From: DAOTXL01 sp034434895
GTDB taxonomy: Bacteria; Chloroflexota; Anaerolineae; JAAYZQ01
Assembly: GCA_034434895.1 (NCBI GenBank)
Contig: DAOTYI010000022.1
Span: 1-19,312, forward strand
Length of the DNA: 19,312 nucleotides
Reading direction: 5' to 3'
Part shown: positions 12,167-19,312 of the stretch, piece by piece
Numbering within the stretch: position 1 is the stretch's first letter
Layout: every line of letters begins with the position of its first letter
Notes under the pieces: model-generated
Told to the model about the DNA's origin: nothing
Databases searched by the model: none
The model's input: only the letters and a program-made list of their open reading frames with translations
Made by a program: the position numbers and the translations under genes

Positions 12167-13280
12167 ATGGAAGAATTAAAAAGCCGGTTAACAGAATTAG
12201 ACGAACGGATTCGGGCCATACAGGTGCGTCTTTGACCTGGCCGACAAGGAACGCCAGATCGAGAAATTGGAGCAGGAGGCCGCCGCGCCTGACTTTTGGG
12301 ATGAGCCTGAGGCTGCGCAGGTGGCCATGCAGCAGCTTTCTGACCTGAAAACCGAGGTGGAACGGTGGCAAACGCTGCACAGGCGGGTCACCGATGCCCT
12401 GGAGTTACTGGACCTGGCAGAGGCCGATGGGGACACGGCCCTGGCTGCCGGAGTTGAAGCCGAAACAGCCGCTATTGAGGCCGAGCTGAACCGCTATGAG
12501 TTTGAACTTGCCCTGTCCGGCCCTCACGACCGGGGCCCGGCCATCCTGGCCCTGCACGCCGGGGCCGGGGGGACCGACGCCCAGGACTTTGCCGAGATGC
12601 TGATGCGCATGTATCTGCGTTGGGCCGAACGGCAGGGGTACCAGACCGAGATCCTGGACTCGCTGCGCGGGCAAGAAGCGGGGTTCAAAAGTGTGACCGT
12701 CGGTATCCGGGGCCCTTATGCCTACGGCTACCTCAAGGCAGAGCGAGGGGTCCATCGCCTGGTGCGCCTGTCACCCTTTGACGAAGCTCACCGCCGCCAC
12801 ACCTCCTTTGTCCTGGTGGAGGTCATTCCCGAGTTCGCGGACGACATTGAAGTGGAGATCAACCCTGATGACCTGAAGATCGAGGTGTTCAGGGCCTCCA
12901 GCGCCGGTGGGCAGCATGTGCAGAAAAACGCCACCGCCGTGCGCATCACTCATCTGCCCACCGGCATCGTGGTCTCCTGCCAAAACGAGCGGTCACAAGT
13001 TCAGAACAAAAATGTGGCCCTCAAGATCTTGCGCGGCAGGCTCTACGATCTGGAATTACAAAGGTTGGAGGAAGAGCAGGCCCGCCTGAAAGGCCAGCAT
13101 ATCTCTGCCGGCTGGGGCAACCAGATCCGGTCCTATGTGTTGCACCCGTACCACCTGGTGAAGGACCTGCGCACCGGCTATGAAACCGGCAACGTGCCCG
13201 CTGTGCTGGATGGCAATATCCAGGGCTTTATCGAAGCCTATCTGAGTTCCACCATCGGCGGTGTGGCCCAGACCCAGTAG
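12167..13280 (+). CDS. prfB: Peptide chain release factor 2, with +1 programmed frameshift
   Basis: RF2 releases finished proteins at UGA and UAA codons. Translation starts at ATG 12167 (GAGGGA 6 nt upstream), reads 22 codons to CTT (12230-12232) and meets an in-frame TGA at 12233-12235. Skipping the T at 12233 gives GAC CTG GCC and continues to the TAG at 13278-13280, making a 370-residue product, close to the usual 365. Downstream signatures: acidic N-terminal helices, the SPF anticodon tripeptide in VRLSPFDEAH, and the catalytic GGQ in SAGGQHVQKNATAVR. The residues after GGQHV (QKNA) differ from the common NKTD. The frameshift is autoregulatory: low RF2 favours the shift. Probably co-transcribed with ftsY, since no promoter was found between them. 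Confidence 0.95.
12222..12236 (+). promoter_or_regulatory. RF2 programmed frameshift site
   Basis: AGGTG (12222-12226), a 3-nt spacer CGT, then CTT TGA C (12230-12236). This is the standard arrangement: an internal Shine-Dalgarno-like element three bases before the slippery CUU, with a poor-context UGA C stop. Confidence 0.95.
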
Positions 13281-13321
13281 GGCAACTGCTCGCAGTTGCC
13301 TTACAAACCCGATTCCCATAT

Positions 13322-13349
13322 TTGACATCCATCCATAAAAGGGTATAAT
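13322..13349 (+). promoter_or_regulatory. Consensus sigma-70 promoter of rpoC
   Basis: Perfect TTGACA (13322-13327) and TATAAT (13344-13349) with a 16-bp spacer. It is the strongest promoter in the window and starts about 280 nt before rpoC. Confidence 0.88.
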
Positions 13350-13352
13350 GTT

Positions 13353-13625
13353 CGTTTGTGCATTCAAACGGAGTTGAGTGCAGGACTTGTTTCGACGTTG
13401 CTCAAGGCAGGCCGTTCGACCGGACTGCGTAACTCCTGCCAGGTGGGACTGTTGTCCCTTCCCGCGGAAAACCAAGGACCACACGCCAATTCTATGACTG
13501 GACCTCAACCCGGGGCCGGCTGCGGGTGAGTCGGGCAGGGAGCGTTTCCCTGCCAGGTAAGAGGACATCTGCCCTACGGTGGTCTGTGGCTGCTGCACAA
13601 CGATCTGCGGACTCGCTGATTCATC
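13353..13625 (+). promoter_or_regulatory. Long structured leader of rpoC
   Basis: About 270 nt lie between the promoter and the rpoC ribosome-binding site, with no good open frame. Visible pairings: CGTTTG/CAAACG (13353-13370); GGAGTT (13370-13375) with AACTCC (13431-13436); TTGAG (13374-13378) with CTCAA (13401-13405); GGCAGG (13406-13411) with CCTGCC (13435-13440); and an 8-bp hairpin GGCAGGGA/TCCCTGCC (13534-13541/13547-13554). CCTGCCAGGT occurs twice (13435 and 13549), so either GGCAGG could pair with either partner. The GGAGTT and GGCAGG pairings also compete at 13435-13436. This is suggestive of a regulatory RNA. No T-run follows the last hairpin, so it is not a simple terminator. Confidence 0.5.
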
Positions 13626-13637
13626 AGGAGGGAAGGA

Positions 13638-16600
13638 TTGGCTCTCAAAGATTTTAAGGCTTTGCGTTTGAGTCTGGCCTCACCGGAACAGATCCGTTCC
13701 TGGTCGTACGGAGAGGTCACCAAACCGGAGACGATCAACTATCGTCGCCTTCGGCCGGAACGCGATGGTCTCTTCTGTGAAGCCATCTTTGGGCCGACGA
13801 AGGATTGGCAGTGCGCCTGCGGCAAATACAAACATGCCCGTTTCCGGGGCGTTACCTGTGAGCGGTGCGGCGTCGAGGTGACCCGTTCATCGGTGCGGCG
13901 AGAGAGGATGGGCCATATCGAGCTGGCTGCGCCGGTGGCCCACATCTGGTACACGCGCCGCGTGCCCAGCTACCTGGGGCTGCTGCTGGATGTCTCTCGC
14001 CGGAATATGGACCGCGTCCTGTATTTTGCCCAATATGTGATCACCTACGTGGATGAAGAGGCACGGAGCAAAGCCCTGCGTCGCCTGGATGATGAAATGC
14101 TGCGCGAGCGAACCCGGCTGGAAAGGGCGGCCCAGGAAAAGATCACCGAGATCGAACTGCGGCTGCAGGAAGCCCTGGACAATCTGCAACGCCGCCGCAA
14201 AGGGCGCGAGGAGGAGCTGGAAGAACGGGAAATGGCCCTGACCGACGCGGTGACCAACGAAGTGCGCAGCTTGCAGAGCCGGCTGGAGATGCTGACCGGC
14301 AAAGTCGCCCCCGAGTCCCTGGGCCTCAGCTTCCACGACACGCCGCTGGTCAACCAGGGTGAAAAGGTGGAGCGCACCCATCTGACCCGCCTGCAGGAGT
14401 TGGCAGCAGTCCAACTGGACCGGGTCAAGGAGCAGATACGGCGGGAGATGGAGGACATTGCCCTGCTCATTGCTGCAGAGGGGGATCAGTTGCGCTACGA
14501 AGCGACCCAGGCCGCCGAAGTCCTGAGGGAGCGCCTGTCTCAGCAGATCGCCGCCCTGGAGGCGGAGACGGACGAGAAGAAAGAGGAACTGCGCAGCCTG
14601 CGCAAAATGACCTTCCTGACCGAAAGCCGCTTCCACGAACTGCACGACCGCTGGGGGAACGTCTTCCGCGCAGCGATGGGAGCCGAGGCGTTTTATGACA
14701 TCTGCAAGCAGATCGATCTGGATGCCCTGGGCAAGGAACTGCGGGCCCAGATGCGCACCACCCGCTCCAAGCAGCTGAAAAAGAAGGCCACCAAGCGGCT
14801 GCGGGTGGTCGAGGCGTTGCGCAAGAGCAACAACCGACCGGAATGGATGATCTTGACCGTCCTGCCGGTCATCCCCCCCGAACTGCGGCCCATGATCCAG
14901 CTGGACGGTGGGCGCTTTGCCACCTCGGACCTGAACGATCTGTACCGCCGGGTGGTGAACCGCAACAACCGCCTCAAGCGGCTGCTGGACCTGGGAGCCC
15001 CCGATGTCATCATCCGCAACGAAAAGCGGATGTTGCAAGAGGCGGTAGACTCGTTGATTGACAACAGCCGCCGGGGCAAGGCCGTCTCGGCGCGGGGCCG
15101 CCGGCCCCTCAAGTCGCTGTCCGACTATTTGAAAGGCAAGCAGGGGCGCTTCCGCCGCAACCTGCTGGGCAAACGGGTGGATTATTCAGGGCGCTCGGTC
15201 ATCGTCATCGGCCCGGAACTGGAACTGCACCAGTGCGGCCTGCCACGGAGCATGGCCCTGGAGCTGTTCCAGCCCTTTGTCATCAACCGCCTGGTGGAAT
15301 ATAACTATGCCATCAATGTCAAAGGGGCCAAGCGCCTCATCGAGCAACAACGGCCTGAGGTGTGGGAGGTGCTGGAGGAGGTCATCAAGGAACGGCCGGT
15401 GCTGTTGAACCGGGCGCCCACCCTGCACCGCCTGGGCATCCAGGCCTTTGAGCCCAAGCTGGTGGACGGGGACGCCATTCAGATCCACCCCCTGGTGTGC
15501 GCCGCCTTTAATGCCGACTTTGACGGCGACCAGATGGCGGTCCACGTGCCCCTTTCCAGGAAGGCAGTGGCCGAAGCCCGCGAGCTGATGCTGTCCACCC
15601 GCAACCTGCTCAAACCGGCCAGCGGCGAGCCGATTGTCGGCCCGGCCAAGGATATGGTGCTGGGCTGCTACTACCTGACCATGGAGCGGCCAGGGGCCGG
15701 TGACAGTCGCCCCCTCTTTGGCGATATGGAAGAGGTCCGTCTGGCATACGAGCTGGGCAAGGTCCAGTTGCATACCCCCATCCGGCTGCGCTATCGGAGC
15801 TGGCTGGATGATGAGCCGCTGGAGTTCCTGGACCTGAGCGACGAGGTGCTTGATCTCCTGGAGCAGGCTTCCCTGCGCACCCTCGGCCAGGTGCTGGACC
15901 TGATGGCTGCCGGCCGGTTGCGGGAGGTGGCCGGCCTGGATGAAGGAGATGAACTGGAGATCCTCGACCTGCTGGCAGCGGTGGGCTACCGACCCCAGGA
16001 CCGAAGCGCCACCCCCTACCTGGAGACGACGGTGGGCCGGGTGATCTTTAACCTGCACCTGCCCGGCCAGCTCCGCTTCGTCAACGCCACCATGGATAAA
16101 GGCAAGCTCCAGGACCTGGTGGGCGAGTGTTACCATCGGCTGGGCATGGATGCCACGGCCAGGCTGGTGGACGAGATCAAGGCCATGGGCTTCCGCTATG
16201 CCACCCGATCGGGGTACAGCATCGCCGTCAGCGACATCACCGTGCCGCCGGAGAAGGAGATCATCATCAATCAGGTGGCAGAAGAGGTCAAGCGGGTGGA
16301 GCATCAATATCGCCGGGGCCTCATCACCGAAGATGAGCAGTACATGCGCACGGTGGAATTGTGGACCAGGGCCACCGACGACATCACGGCGGCCGTGGCC
16401 AGGAACCTGGATGAGCAAGGCCCCATCCGGGTGATGGCCGTGTCGGGGGCGGTGAAGGGAGGCTTTACGCCGATCCGCCAACTGGCCGGAATGCGTGGCC
16501 TGATGGCCGACCCGGCAGGGCGGATCATCGCCCTGCCCATCCGTTCCAACTTCCGGGAAGGGCTGACCGCCCTGGAATATTTTATCTCCACTCACGGCGC

Positions 16601-18212
16601 CCGCAAGGGCCTGGCCGATACGGCTCTGCGCACGGCTGACGCCGGCTACCTGACCCGCCGCCTGGTGGATGTGGCCCAGGATGTGATTATTGATGCTGAG
16701 GACTGTGGCACCCGGTCCGGCATCTGGATCACCCTGGAAGATGCCAAAAAGATGGGCCAGACGATGGCCGAGCGGGTGTTCGGCCGGGTGGTGCTCAGCC
16801 CGGTCGTCAACCCGGCCACCGGCGAGGTGATCGTCAGCGCCGGGGAGATGGTCAGCGCCGAGCAGGCCGAGGCCATCCAGCGGCTCAAGATCGAACGGGT
16901 CTATGCCCGCTCACCGTTGACCTGTGCCCTGCGGCATGGCATGTGTGCCAAATGCTATGGCCGTGACCTGGCGCGGGGCGGGTTGATCCAGCTAGGGGAG
17001 GCGGTGGGCATCATCGCCGCCCAATCAATCGGCGAGCCGGGCACCCAACTCACCCTGCGCACCTTCCACACCGGCGGGGTAGCCGGCGCGTCGGACATCA
17101 CCCACGGTCTGCCCCGCGTGCAGGAGCTGTTTGAAGCCCGCATCCCCAAGGGCGAGGCGGTCATCTCTGACATTGACGGGCGGGTCGAGTTACACCAGCA
17201 GGATGGCGTCCGCGTGCTCAAGGTCGTTCACAGCGAAGTCCTGACCGATGAATATCCCATCCCCAGGAACTACCGCCTCCTGGTGGAAAATGAGCAGTCG
17301 GTCACCGAAGGGGAGGTGCTGGCCGAGTATGGGGACAGGCAGATCGTGGCCGAGAACCAGGGCCGGGTGTTCATCGAAACGCCGGCGGTGCTCATCACCC
17401 CTCCCGACTCGACCTACCCGGTGGAGCACCCCCTGCCGGCCAATTACAGGCCGATCGTGGAGGATGGGCAGAGGGTGGACGAAGGGGAGCCGGTGGCCCA
17501 GTATGGGGCACGGCAGATTGTGGCCGGGACGAGCGGTGTGGTCTCGGTCCGGCCTCAGACCACGATCTACATCCGGCGCGAGCGGCGTGAGGAGCGGGAG
17601 TACGAGATCGCGACCACAGCTCGCCTGCGGGTGGAGCCCGGCACCTTTGTCAAGGCGGGCACACAGCTCACCGAAGGGTCCATCAACCCCAACCGCCTGC
17701 TGCGCATCCTGGGCCGCGAGGCAGCCCAGCTCTACCTGCTGACCGAAATCCAGCAGGTGTACCGCAGCCAGGGGGTGAACATCAACGATAAACATATCGA
17801 GGTGATCATCCGGCAGATGACCAACAAGGTGGCGGTCGTCCAGCCGGGCGACACCGATCTGCTTCCCGGCGAACTGGTGAATCGCCTGACCTTCCAGGAC
17901 CTCAATGAAGAGATCACCCGCGCCGGCGGGCGGCGGGCGACGGCGCGGCCGGTGCTGCTGGGCATCACCAAGGCGGCGCTGAATACCGAAAGTTTCCTGT
18001 CGGCGGCCTCCTTCCAGCATACCATCAACGTCCTGGCCGGAGCGGCCATCGAAGGCAAGGTGGACGGGCTGTACGGCCTGAAGGAGAATGTCATTATCGG
18101 CAAGCTGATCCCGGCCGGCACCGGCTACCGCTGGGAGAAGAAGGGAACTGCCGGCCGGGCATCGAACCGCGAACCGTTGATCTCTTCCAGCCTGGGTGGC
18201 ATGGGCGAGTGA
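13638..18212 (+). CDS. rpoC: DNA-directed RNA polymerase subunit beta' (RpoC)
   Basis: A 1524-residue catalytic subunit. It starts at TTG 13638, with AGGAGG 6 nt upstream, and homology runs from the first codon. Zinc ribbon 1 is C59, C61, C74, C77; the active-site NADFDGDQ carries D627, D629, D631; zinc site 2 is C1023, C1096, C1103, C1106; bridge-helix and trigger-loop sequences (GFTPIRQLAGMRG, LTLRTFHTGGVAG) are intact. Compared with E. coli numbering, about 178 extra residues lie between the first zinc site and the active site, mostly a charged coiled coil at about 140-320. After the trigger loop there is an internal duplication (about 1206-1247 and 1264-1305). The gene is not preceded by rpoB here. 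It has its own promoter, a long leader and a terminator. Confidence 0.98.
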   Translation: MALKDFKALRLSLASPEQIRSWSYGEVTKPETINYRRLRPERDGLFCEAIFGPTKDWQCACGKYKHARFRGVTCERCGVEVTRSSVRRERMGHIELAAPVAHIWYTRRVPSYLGLLLDVSRRNMDRVLYFAQYVITYVDEEARSKALRRLDDEMLRERTRLERAAQEKITEIELRLQEALDNLQRRRKGREEELEEREMALTDAVTNEVRSLQSRLEMLTGKVAPESLGLSFHDTPLVNQGEKVERTHLTRLQELAAVQLDRVKEQIRREMEDIALLIAAEGDQLRYEATQAAEVLRERLSQQIAALEAETDEKKEELRSLRKMTFLTESRFHELHDRWGNVFRAAMGAEAFYDICKQIDLDALGKELRAQMRTTRSKQLKKKATKRLRVVEALRKSNNRPEWMILTVLPVIPPELRPMIQLDGGRFATSDLNDLYRRVVNRNNRLKRLLDLGAPDVIIRNEKRMLQEAVDSLIDNSRRGKAVSARGRRPLKSLSDYLKGKQGRFRRNLLGKRVDYSGRSVIVIGPELELHQCGLPRSMALELFQPFVINRLVEYNYAINVKGAKRLIEQQRPEVWEVLEEVIKERPVLLNRAPTLHRLGIQAFEPKLVDGDAIQIHPLVCAAFNADFDGDQMAVHVPLSRKAVAEARELMLSTRNLLKPASGEPIVGPAKDMVLGCYYLTMERPGAGDSRPLFGDMEEVRLAYELGKVQLHTPIRLRYRSWLDDEPLEFLDLSDEVLDLLEQASLRTLGQVLDLMAAGRLREVAGLDEGDELEILDLLAAVGYRPQDRSATPYLETTVGRVIFNLHLPGQLRFVNATMDKGKLQDLVGECYHRLGMDATARLVDEIKAMGFRYATRSGYSIAVSDITVPPEKEIIINQVAEEVKRVEHQYRRGLITEDEQYMRTVELWTRATDDITAAVARNLDEQGPIRVMAVSGAVKGGFTPIRQLAGMRGLMADPAGRIIALPIRSNFREGLTALEYFISTHGARKGLADTALRTADAGYLTRRLVDVAQDVIIDAEDCGTRSGIWITLEDAKKMGQTMAERVFGRVVLSPVVNPATGEVIVSAGEMVSAEQAEAIQRLKIERVYARSPLTCALRHGMCAKCYGRDLARGGLIQLGEAVGIIAAQSIGEPGTQLTLRTFHTGGVAGASDITHGLPRVQELFEARIPKGEAVISDIDGRVELHQQDGVRVLKVVHSEVLTDEYPIPRNYRLLVENEQSVTEGEVLAEYGDRQIVAENQGRVFIETPAVLITPPDSTYPVEHPLPANYRPIVEDGQRVDEGEPVAQYGARQIVAGTSGVVSVRPQTTIYIRRERREEREYEIATTARLRVEPGTFVKAGTQLTEGSINPNRLLRILGREAAQLYLLTEIQQVYRSQGVNINDKHIEVIIRQMTNKVAVVQPGDTDLLPGELVNRLTFQDLNEEITRAGGRRATARPVLLGITKAALNTESFLSAASFQHTINVLAGAAIEGKVDGLYGLKENVIIGKLIPAGTGYRWEKKGTAGRASNREPLISSSLGGMGE

Positions 18213-18239
18213 ACAAGGCATAAAGAAAAAGGCACAAGG

Positions 18240-18276
18240 CACAATGCCCAATTCCGATTGGGCATTGTGTTTTTTT
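18240..18276 (+). terminator. Strong intrinsic terminator of rpoC
   Basis: A perfect 13-bp stem (18240-18252 with 18257-18269) and a TCCG loop, followed by seven T (18270-18276), 28 bp after the rpoC stop. Confidence 0.95.
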
Positions 18277-18362
18277 CCTGGCCGGCGGGCACACCTGAAC
18301 CACTGGCCGGGGATTGAATGGGTTTCGGCCGGTATGGAGCCCTATCCTGCAGCGCCGGGCGA

Positions 18363-18391
18363 TTGACCGCTCACCCCAGCCGTGATACAAT
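18363..18391 (+). promoter_or_regulatory. Sigma-70 promoter of the ABC permease gene
   Basis: TTGACC (18363-18368), a 17-bp spacer and TACAAT (18386-18391). It lies 19 bp before the ATG at 18411. A start near 18398 puts the GGAGGG site (18397-18402) at the very 5' end of the mRNA, as for the hydantoinase gene. Confidence 0.65.
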
Positions 18392-18410
18392 ATCCTGGAG
18401 GGCGCGACAG

Positions 18411-19312
18411 ATGGCAGGAGTCAGGATCGGGGAGGTGAAACTGCCAGGAGGGGCCAGCGGCCTGCTCTACCTGCTGCCGCTGGCCTTCCTGATCCTCTTT
18501 TTCTTCTATCCCCTGGCCGAAATCCTGGCCCTGAGCCTGGCCCCTGAGGGTCGCCTGGACCTTTCGCCCTTTCGCACTCTGCTCACCGATCCGTACTACG
18601 CCCGGCTGCTGGTCTTCACCACCGGCCAGGCGCTCCTGTCCATCCTGCTGACGCTGCTGGCCGGGATGCCGGCCGCCTATGTGTTTGCCCATTACGAGTT
18701 TCGGGGCAAGTCGCTCCTCCGTGCCCTGACCACCGTGCCTTTTGTCCTGCCCACCATGGTGGTGGCAGCGGCCTTTACCGCGCTGTTGGGACCCAGGGGC
18801 CACCTGAACGCCTGGCTGATGGCTGCGCTGCAGCTCGACGCTCCGCCTATCCGCCTGCAACACACCCTGGCGTTGGTGCTGCTGGCCCATGTCTTTTACA
18901 ACGCGACCATCGTCGTGCGGCTGGTGGGCGGCTTCTGGGCCAACCTGGACCCGCGCATCGAGGAGGCGGCGCGGGTGCTGGGGGCCGGTCGGTGGCAGAC
19001 CTTCCGCCAGGTGACGCTGCCCATCCTGCTGCCGGCCATCGCTGCCGCGTCGCTCCTGGTCTTTTTGTTCTGTTTCACCAGCTTCGGAGTGATCCTGGTG
19101 CTGGGTAGCCCCCGGCTGGCGACGGTGGAAGTTGAGATCTACACTCAGGCCGTGTCCCTGTTCCACCTGCCGCTGGCAGCGGCCTTGTCGCTGGTGCAGA
19201 TGGTCTTTACCTTCGCCGTCATGGCCCTCTACACCCATATCCAGGCCCGGACCGCCGTGCCGCTCAACCTGCGCCCTGCCCAGGCCACGCAGCGCCGTCC
19301 CGTCACCTGGAA
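18411..19312 (+). CDS. ABC transporter permease, ThiP/FbpB-like (partial, runs off the window)
   Basis: The first 300 codons are present and the frame is open to the window end. GGAGGG precedes the ATG by about 8 nt. The N-terminus carries a hydrophobic helix (LLYLLPLAFLILFFFYPL), followed by several more helices. The permease EAA loop is clear at EEAARVLGAGRWQTFRQVTLP, with the family's preceding FWANLDPRI and following LFCFTSFGVILVLG. These match the first half of the two-domain permeases for thiamine (ThiP) or ferric iron (FbpB/SfuB), so a second membrane domain should follow. It would import its substrate with a periplasmic binding protein and an ATPase, neither of which is in the window. 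Thiamine versus iron cannot be decided from this piece. It has its own promoter after the rpoC terminator. Confidence 0.85.
   Translation, partial: MAGVRIGEVKLPGGASGLLYLLPLAFLILFFFYPLAEILALSLAPEGRLDLSPFRTLLTDPYYARLLVFTTGQALLSILLTLLAGMPAAYVFAHYEFRGKSLLRALTTVPFVLPTMVVAAAFTALLGPRGHLNAWLMAALQLDAPPIRLQHTLALVLLAHVFYNATIVVRLVGGFWANLDPRIEEAARVLGAGRWQTFRQVTLPILLPAIAAASLLVFLFCFTSFGVILVLGSPRLATVEVEIYTQAVSLFHLPLAAALSLVQMVFTFAVMALYTHIQARTAVPLNLRPAQATQRRPVTW

Noticed and set aside
12230..12236. prfB as a pseudogene or sequencing frameshift
   Set aside because: The position, CTT TGA C context and upstream AGGTG match the conserved programmed frameshift.
13353..13625. tmRNA, RNase P, SRP or 6S RNA in the rpoC leader
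   Set aside because: I could not find the hallmark conserved segments of any of these; the region reads better as an mRNA leader.
13887..15038. 383-residue minus-strand ORF, and similar long frames at 15186-16595 and 17190-18251
   Set aside because: All are antisense to rpoC, whose motifs are unambiguous; the long opens reflect GC-rich codon bias.
18342..19238. 298-residue minus-strand ORF at the right edge
   Set aside because: It is antisense to the ABC permease, which has the EAA loop and membrane helices; the minus frame is Gln/Gly/His-rich without motifs.

Overview
The window is GC-rich (I estimate low-to-mid 60s percent) bacterial chromosome. It looks like a member of the Chloroflexota, probably the Anaerolineae/Caldilineae side. 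That rests on the gene mix, the TPR protein type, the GAF-PAS kinase paired with a NarL-type regulator, and the abundance of short interspersed repeats. It is an inference from style, not a marker-gene placement. Most of the window is ordinary chromosome: housekeeping genes (ftsY, prfB, rpoC, tRNA-Thr) beside metabolic and signalling genes.

Layout. 1-1175: a 19-bp tandem repeat, a perfect 15-bp palindrome and the surviving C-terminal part of a TPR protein. 1181-2071 (-): a rubrerythrin-like/VIT1 fusion, probably an iron or manganese transporter. 2236-4520 (+): a dihydropyrimidinase/hydantoinase and a ketopantoate-reductase-family protein, driven by a near-consensus promoter. 4544-8165 (-): a signalling block made of a GAF-GAF-PAS histidine kinase, a NarL/LuxR response regulator and an orphan, atypical receiver. 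8533-10750 (-): a ResB-like protein and a CcsA-like protein with a degenerate WWD region, overlapping by 11 bp. 10824-10896 (-): tRNA-Thr(CGT) with its own promoter and terminator, divergent from ftsY (+). prfB follows with the classic +1 programmed frameshift. rpoC stands alone behind a strong promoter and a roughly 280-nt structured leader, ends in a perfect 13-bp terminator, and is followed by the start of a ThiP/FbpB-like ABC permease that leaves the window.

The most interesting thing I see is a family of roughly 111-120 bp fold-back elements (four copies: about 5085-5195, 5944-6062, 8422-8532, 12016-12135). Their ends begin GAGCC(G/T)GTCTGAAAA, and the two best copies are flanked by exact 3-bp direct repeats, TGA...TGA and TAA...TAA. 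This fits a non-autonomous transposable element (MITE) with a TNA target. Because TAA and TGA stop codons match TNA, insertion into a stop codon regenerates the stop. The ftsY copy shows this directly, and the CcsA-like copy is positioned the same way. Removing the copy at 5944-6062 in silico restores a longer kinase reading frame that overlaps the response regulator start by 8 bp. The element therefore appears to have split a translationally coupled kinase-regulator pair.

Other points of note are the rpoC leader, which can form mutually exclusive hairpins; a net insertion of about 178 residues and a C-terminal internal duplication in RpoC; the degenerate CcsA-like partner of ResB; and the related GC-rich tandem repeats at the truncated TPR gene and in the ftsY 5' UTR. 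I did not find a defence system, CRISPR array or other clear novel multi-gene system.
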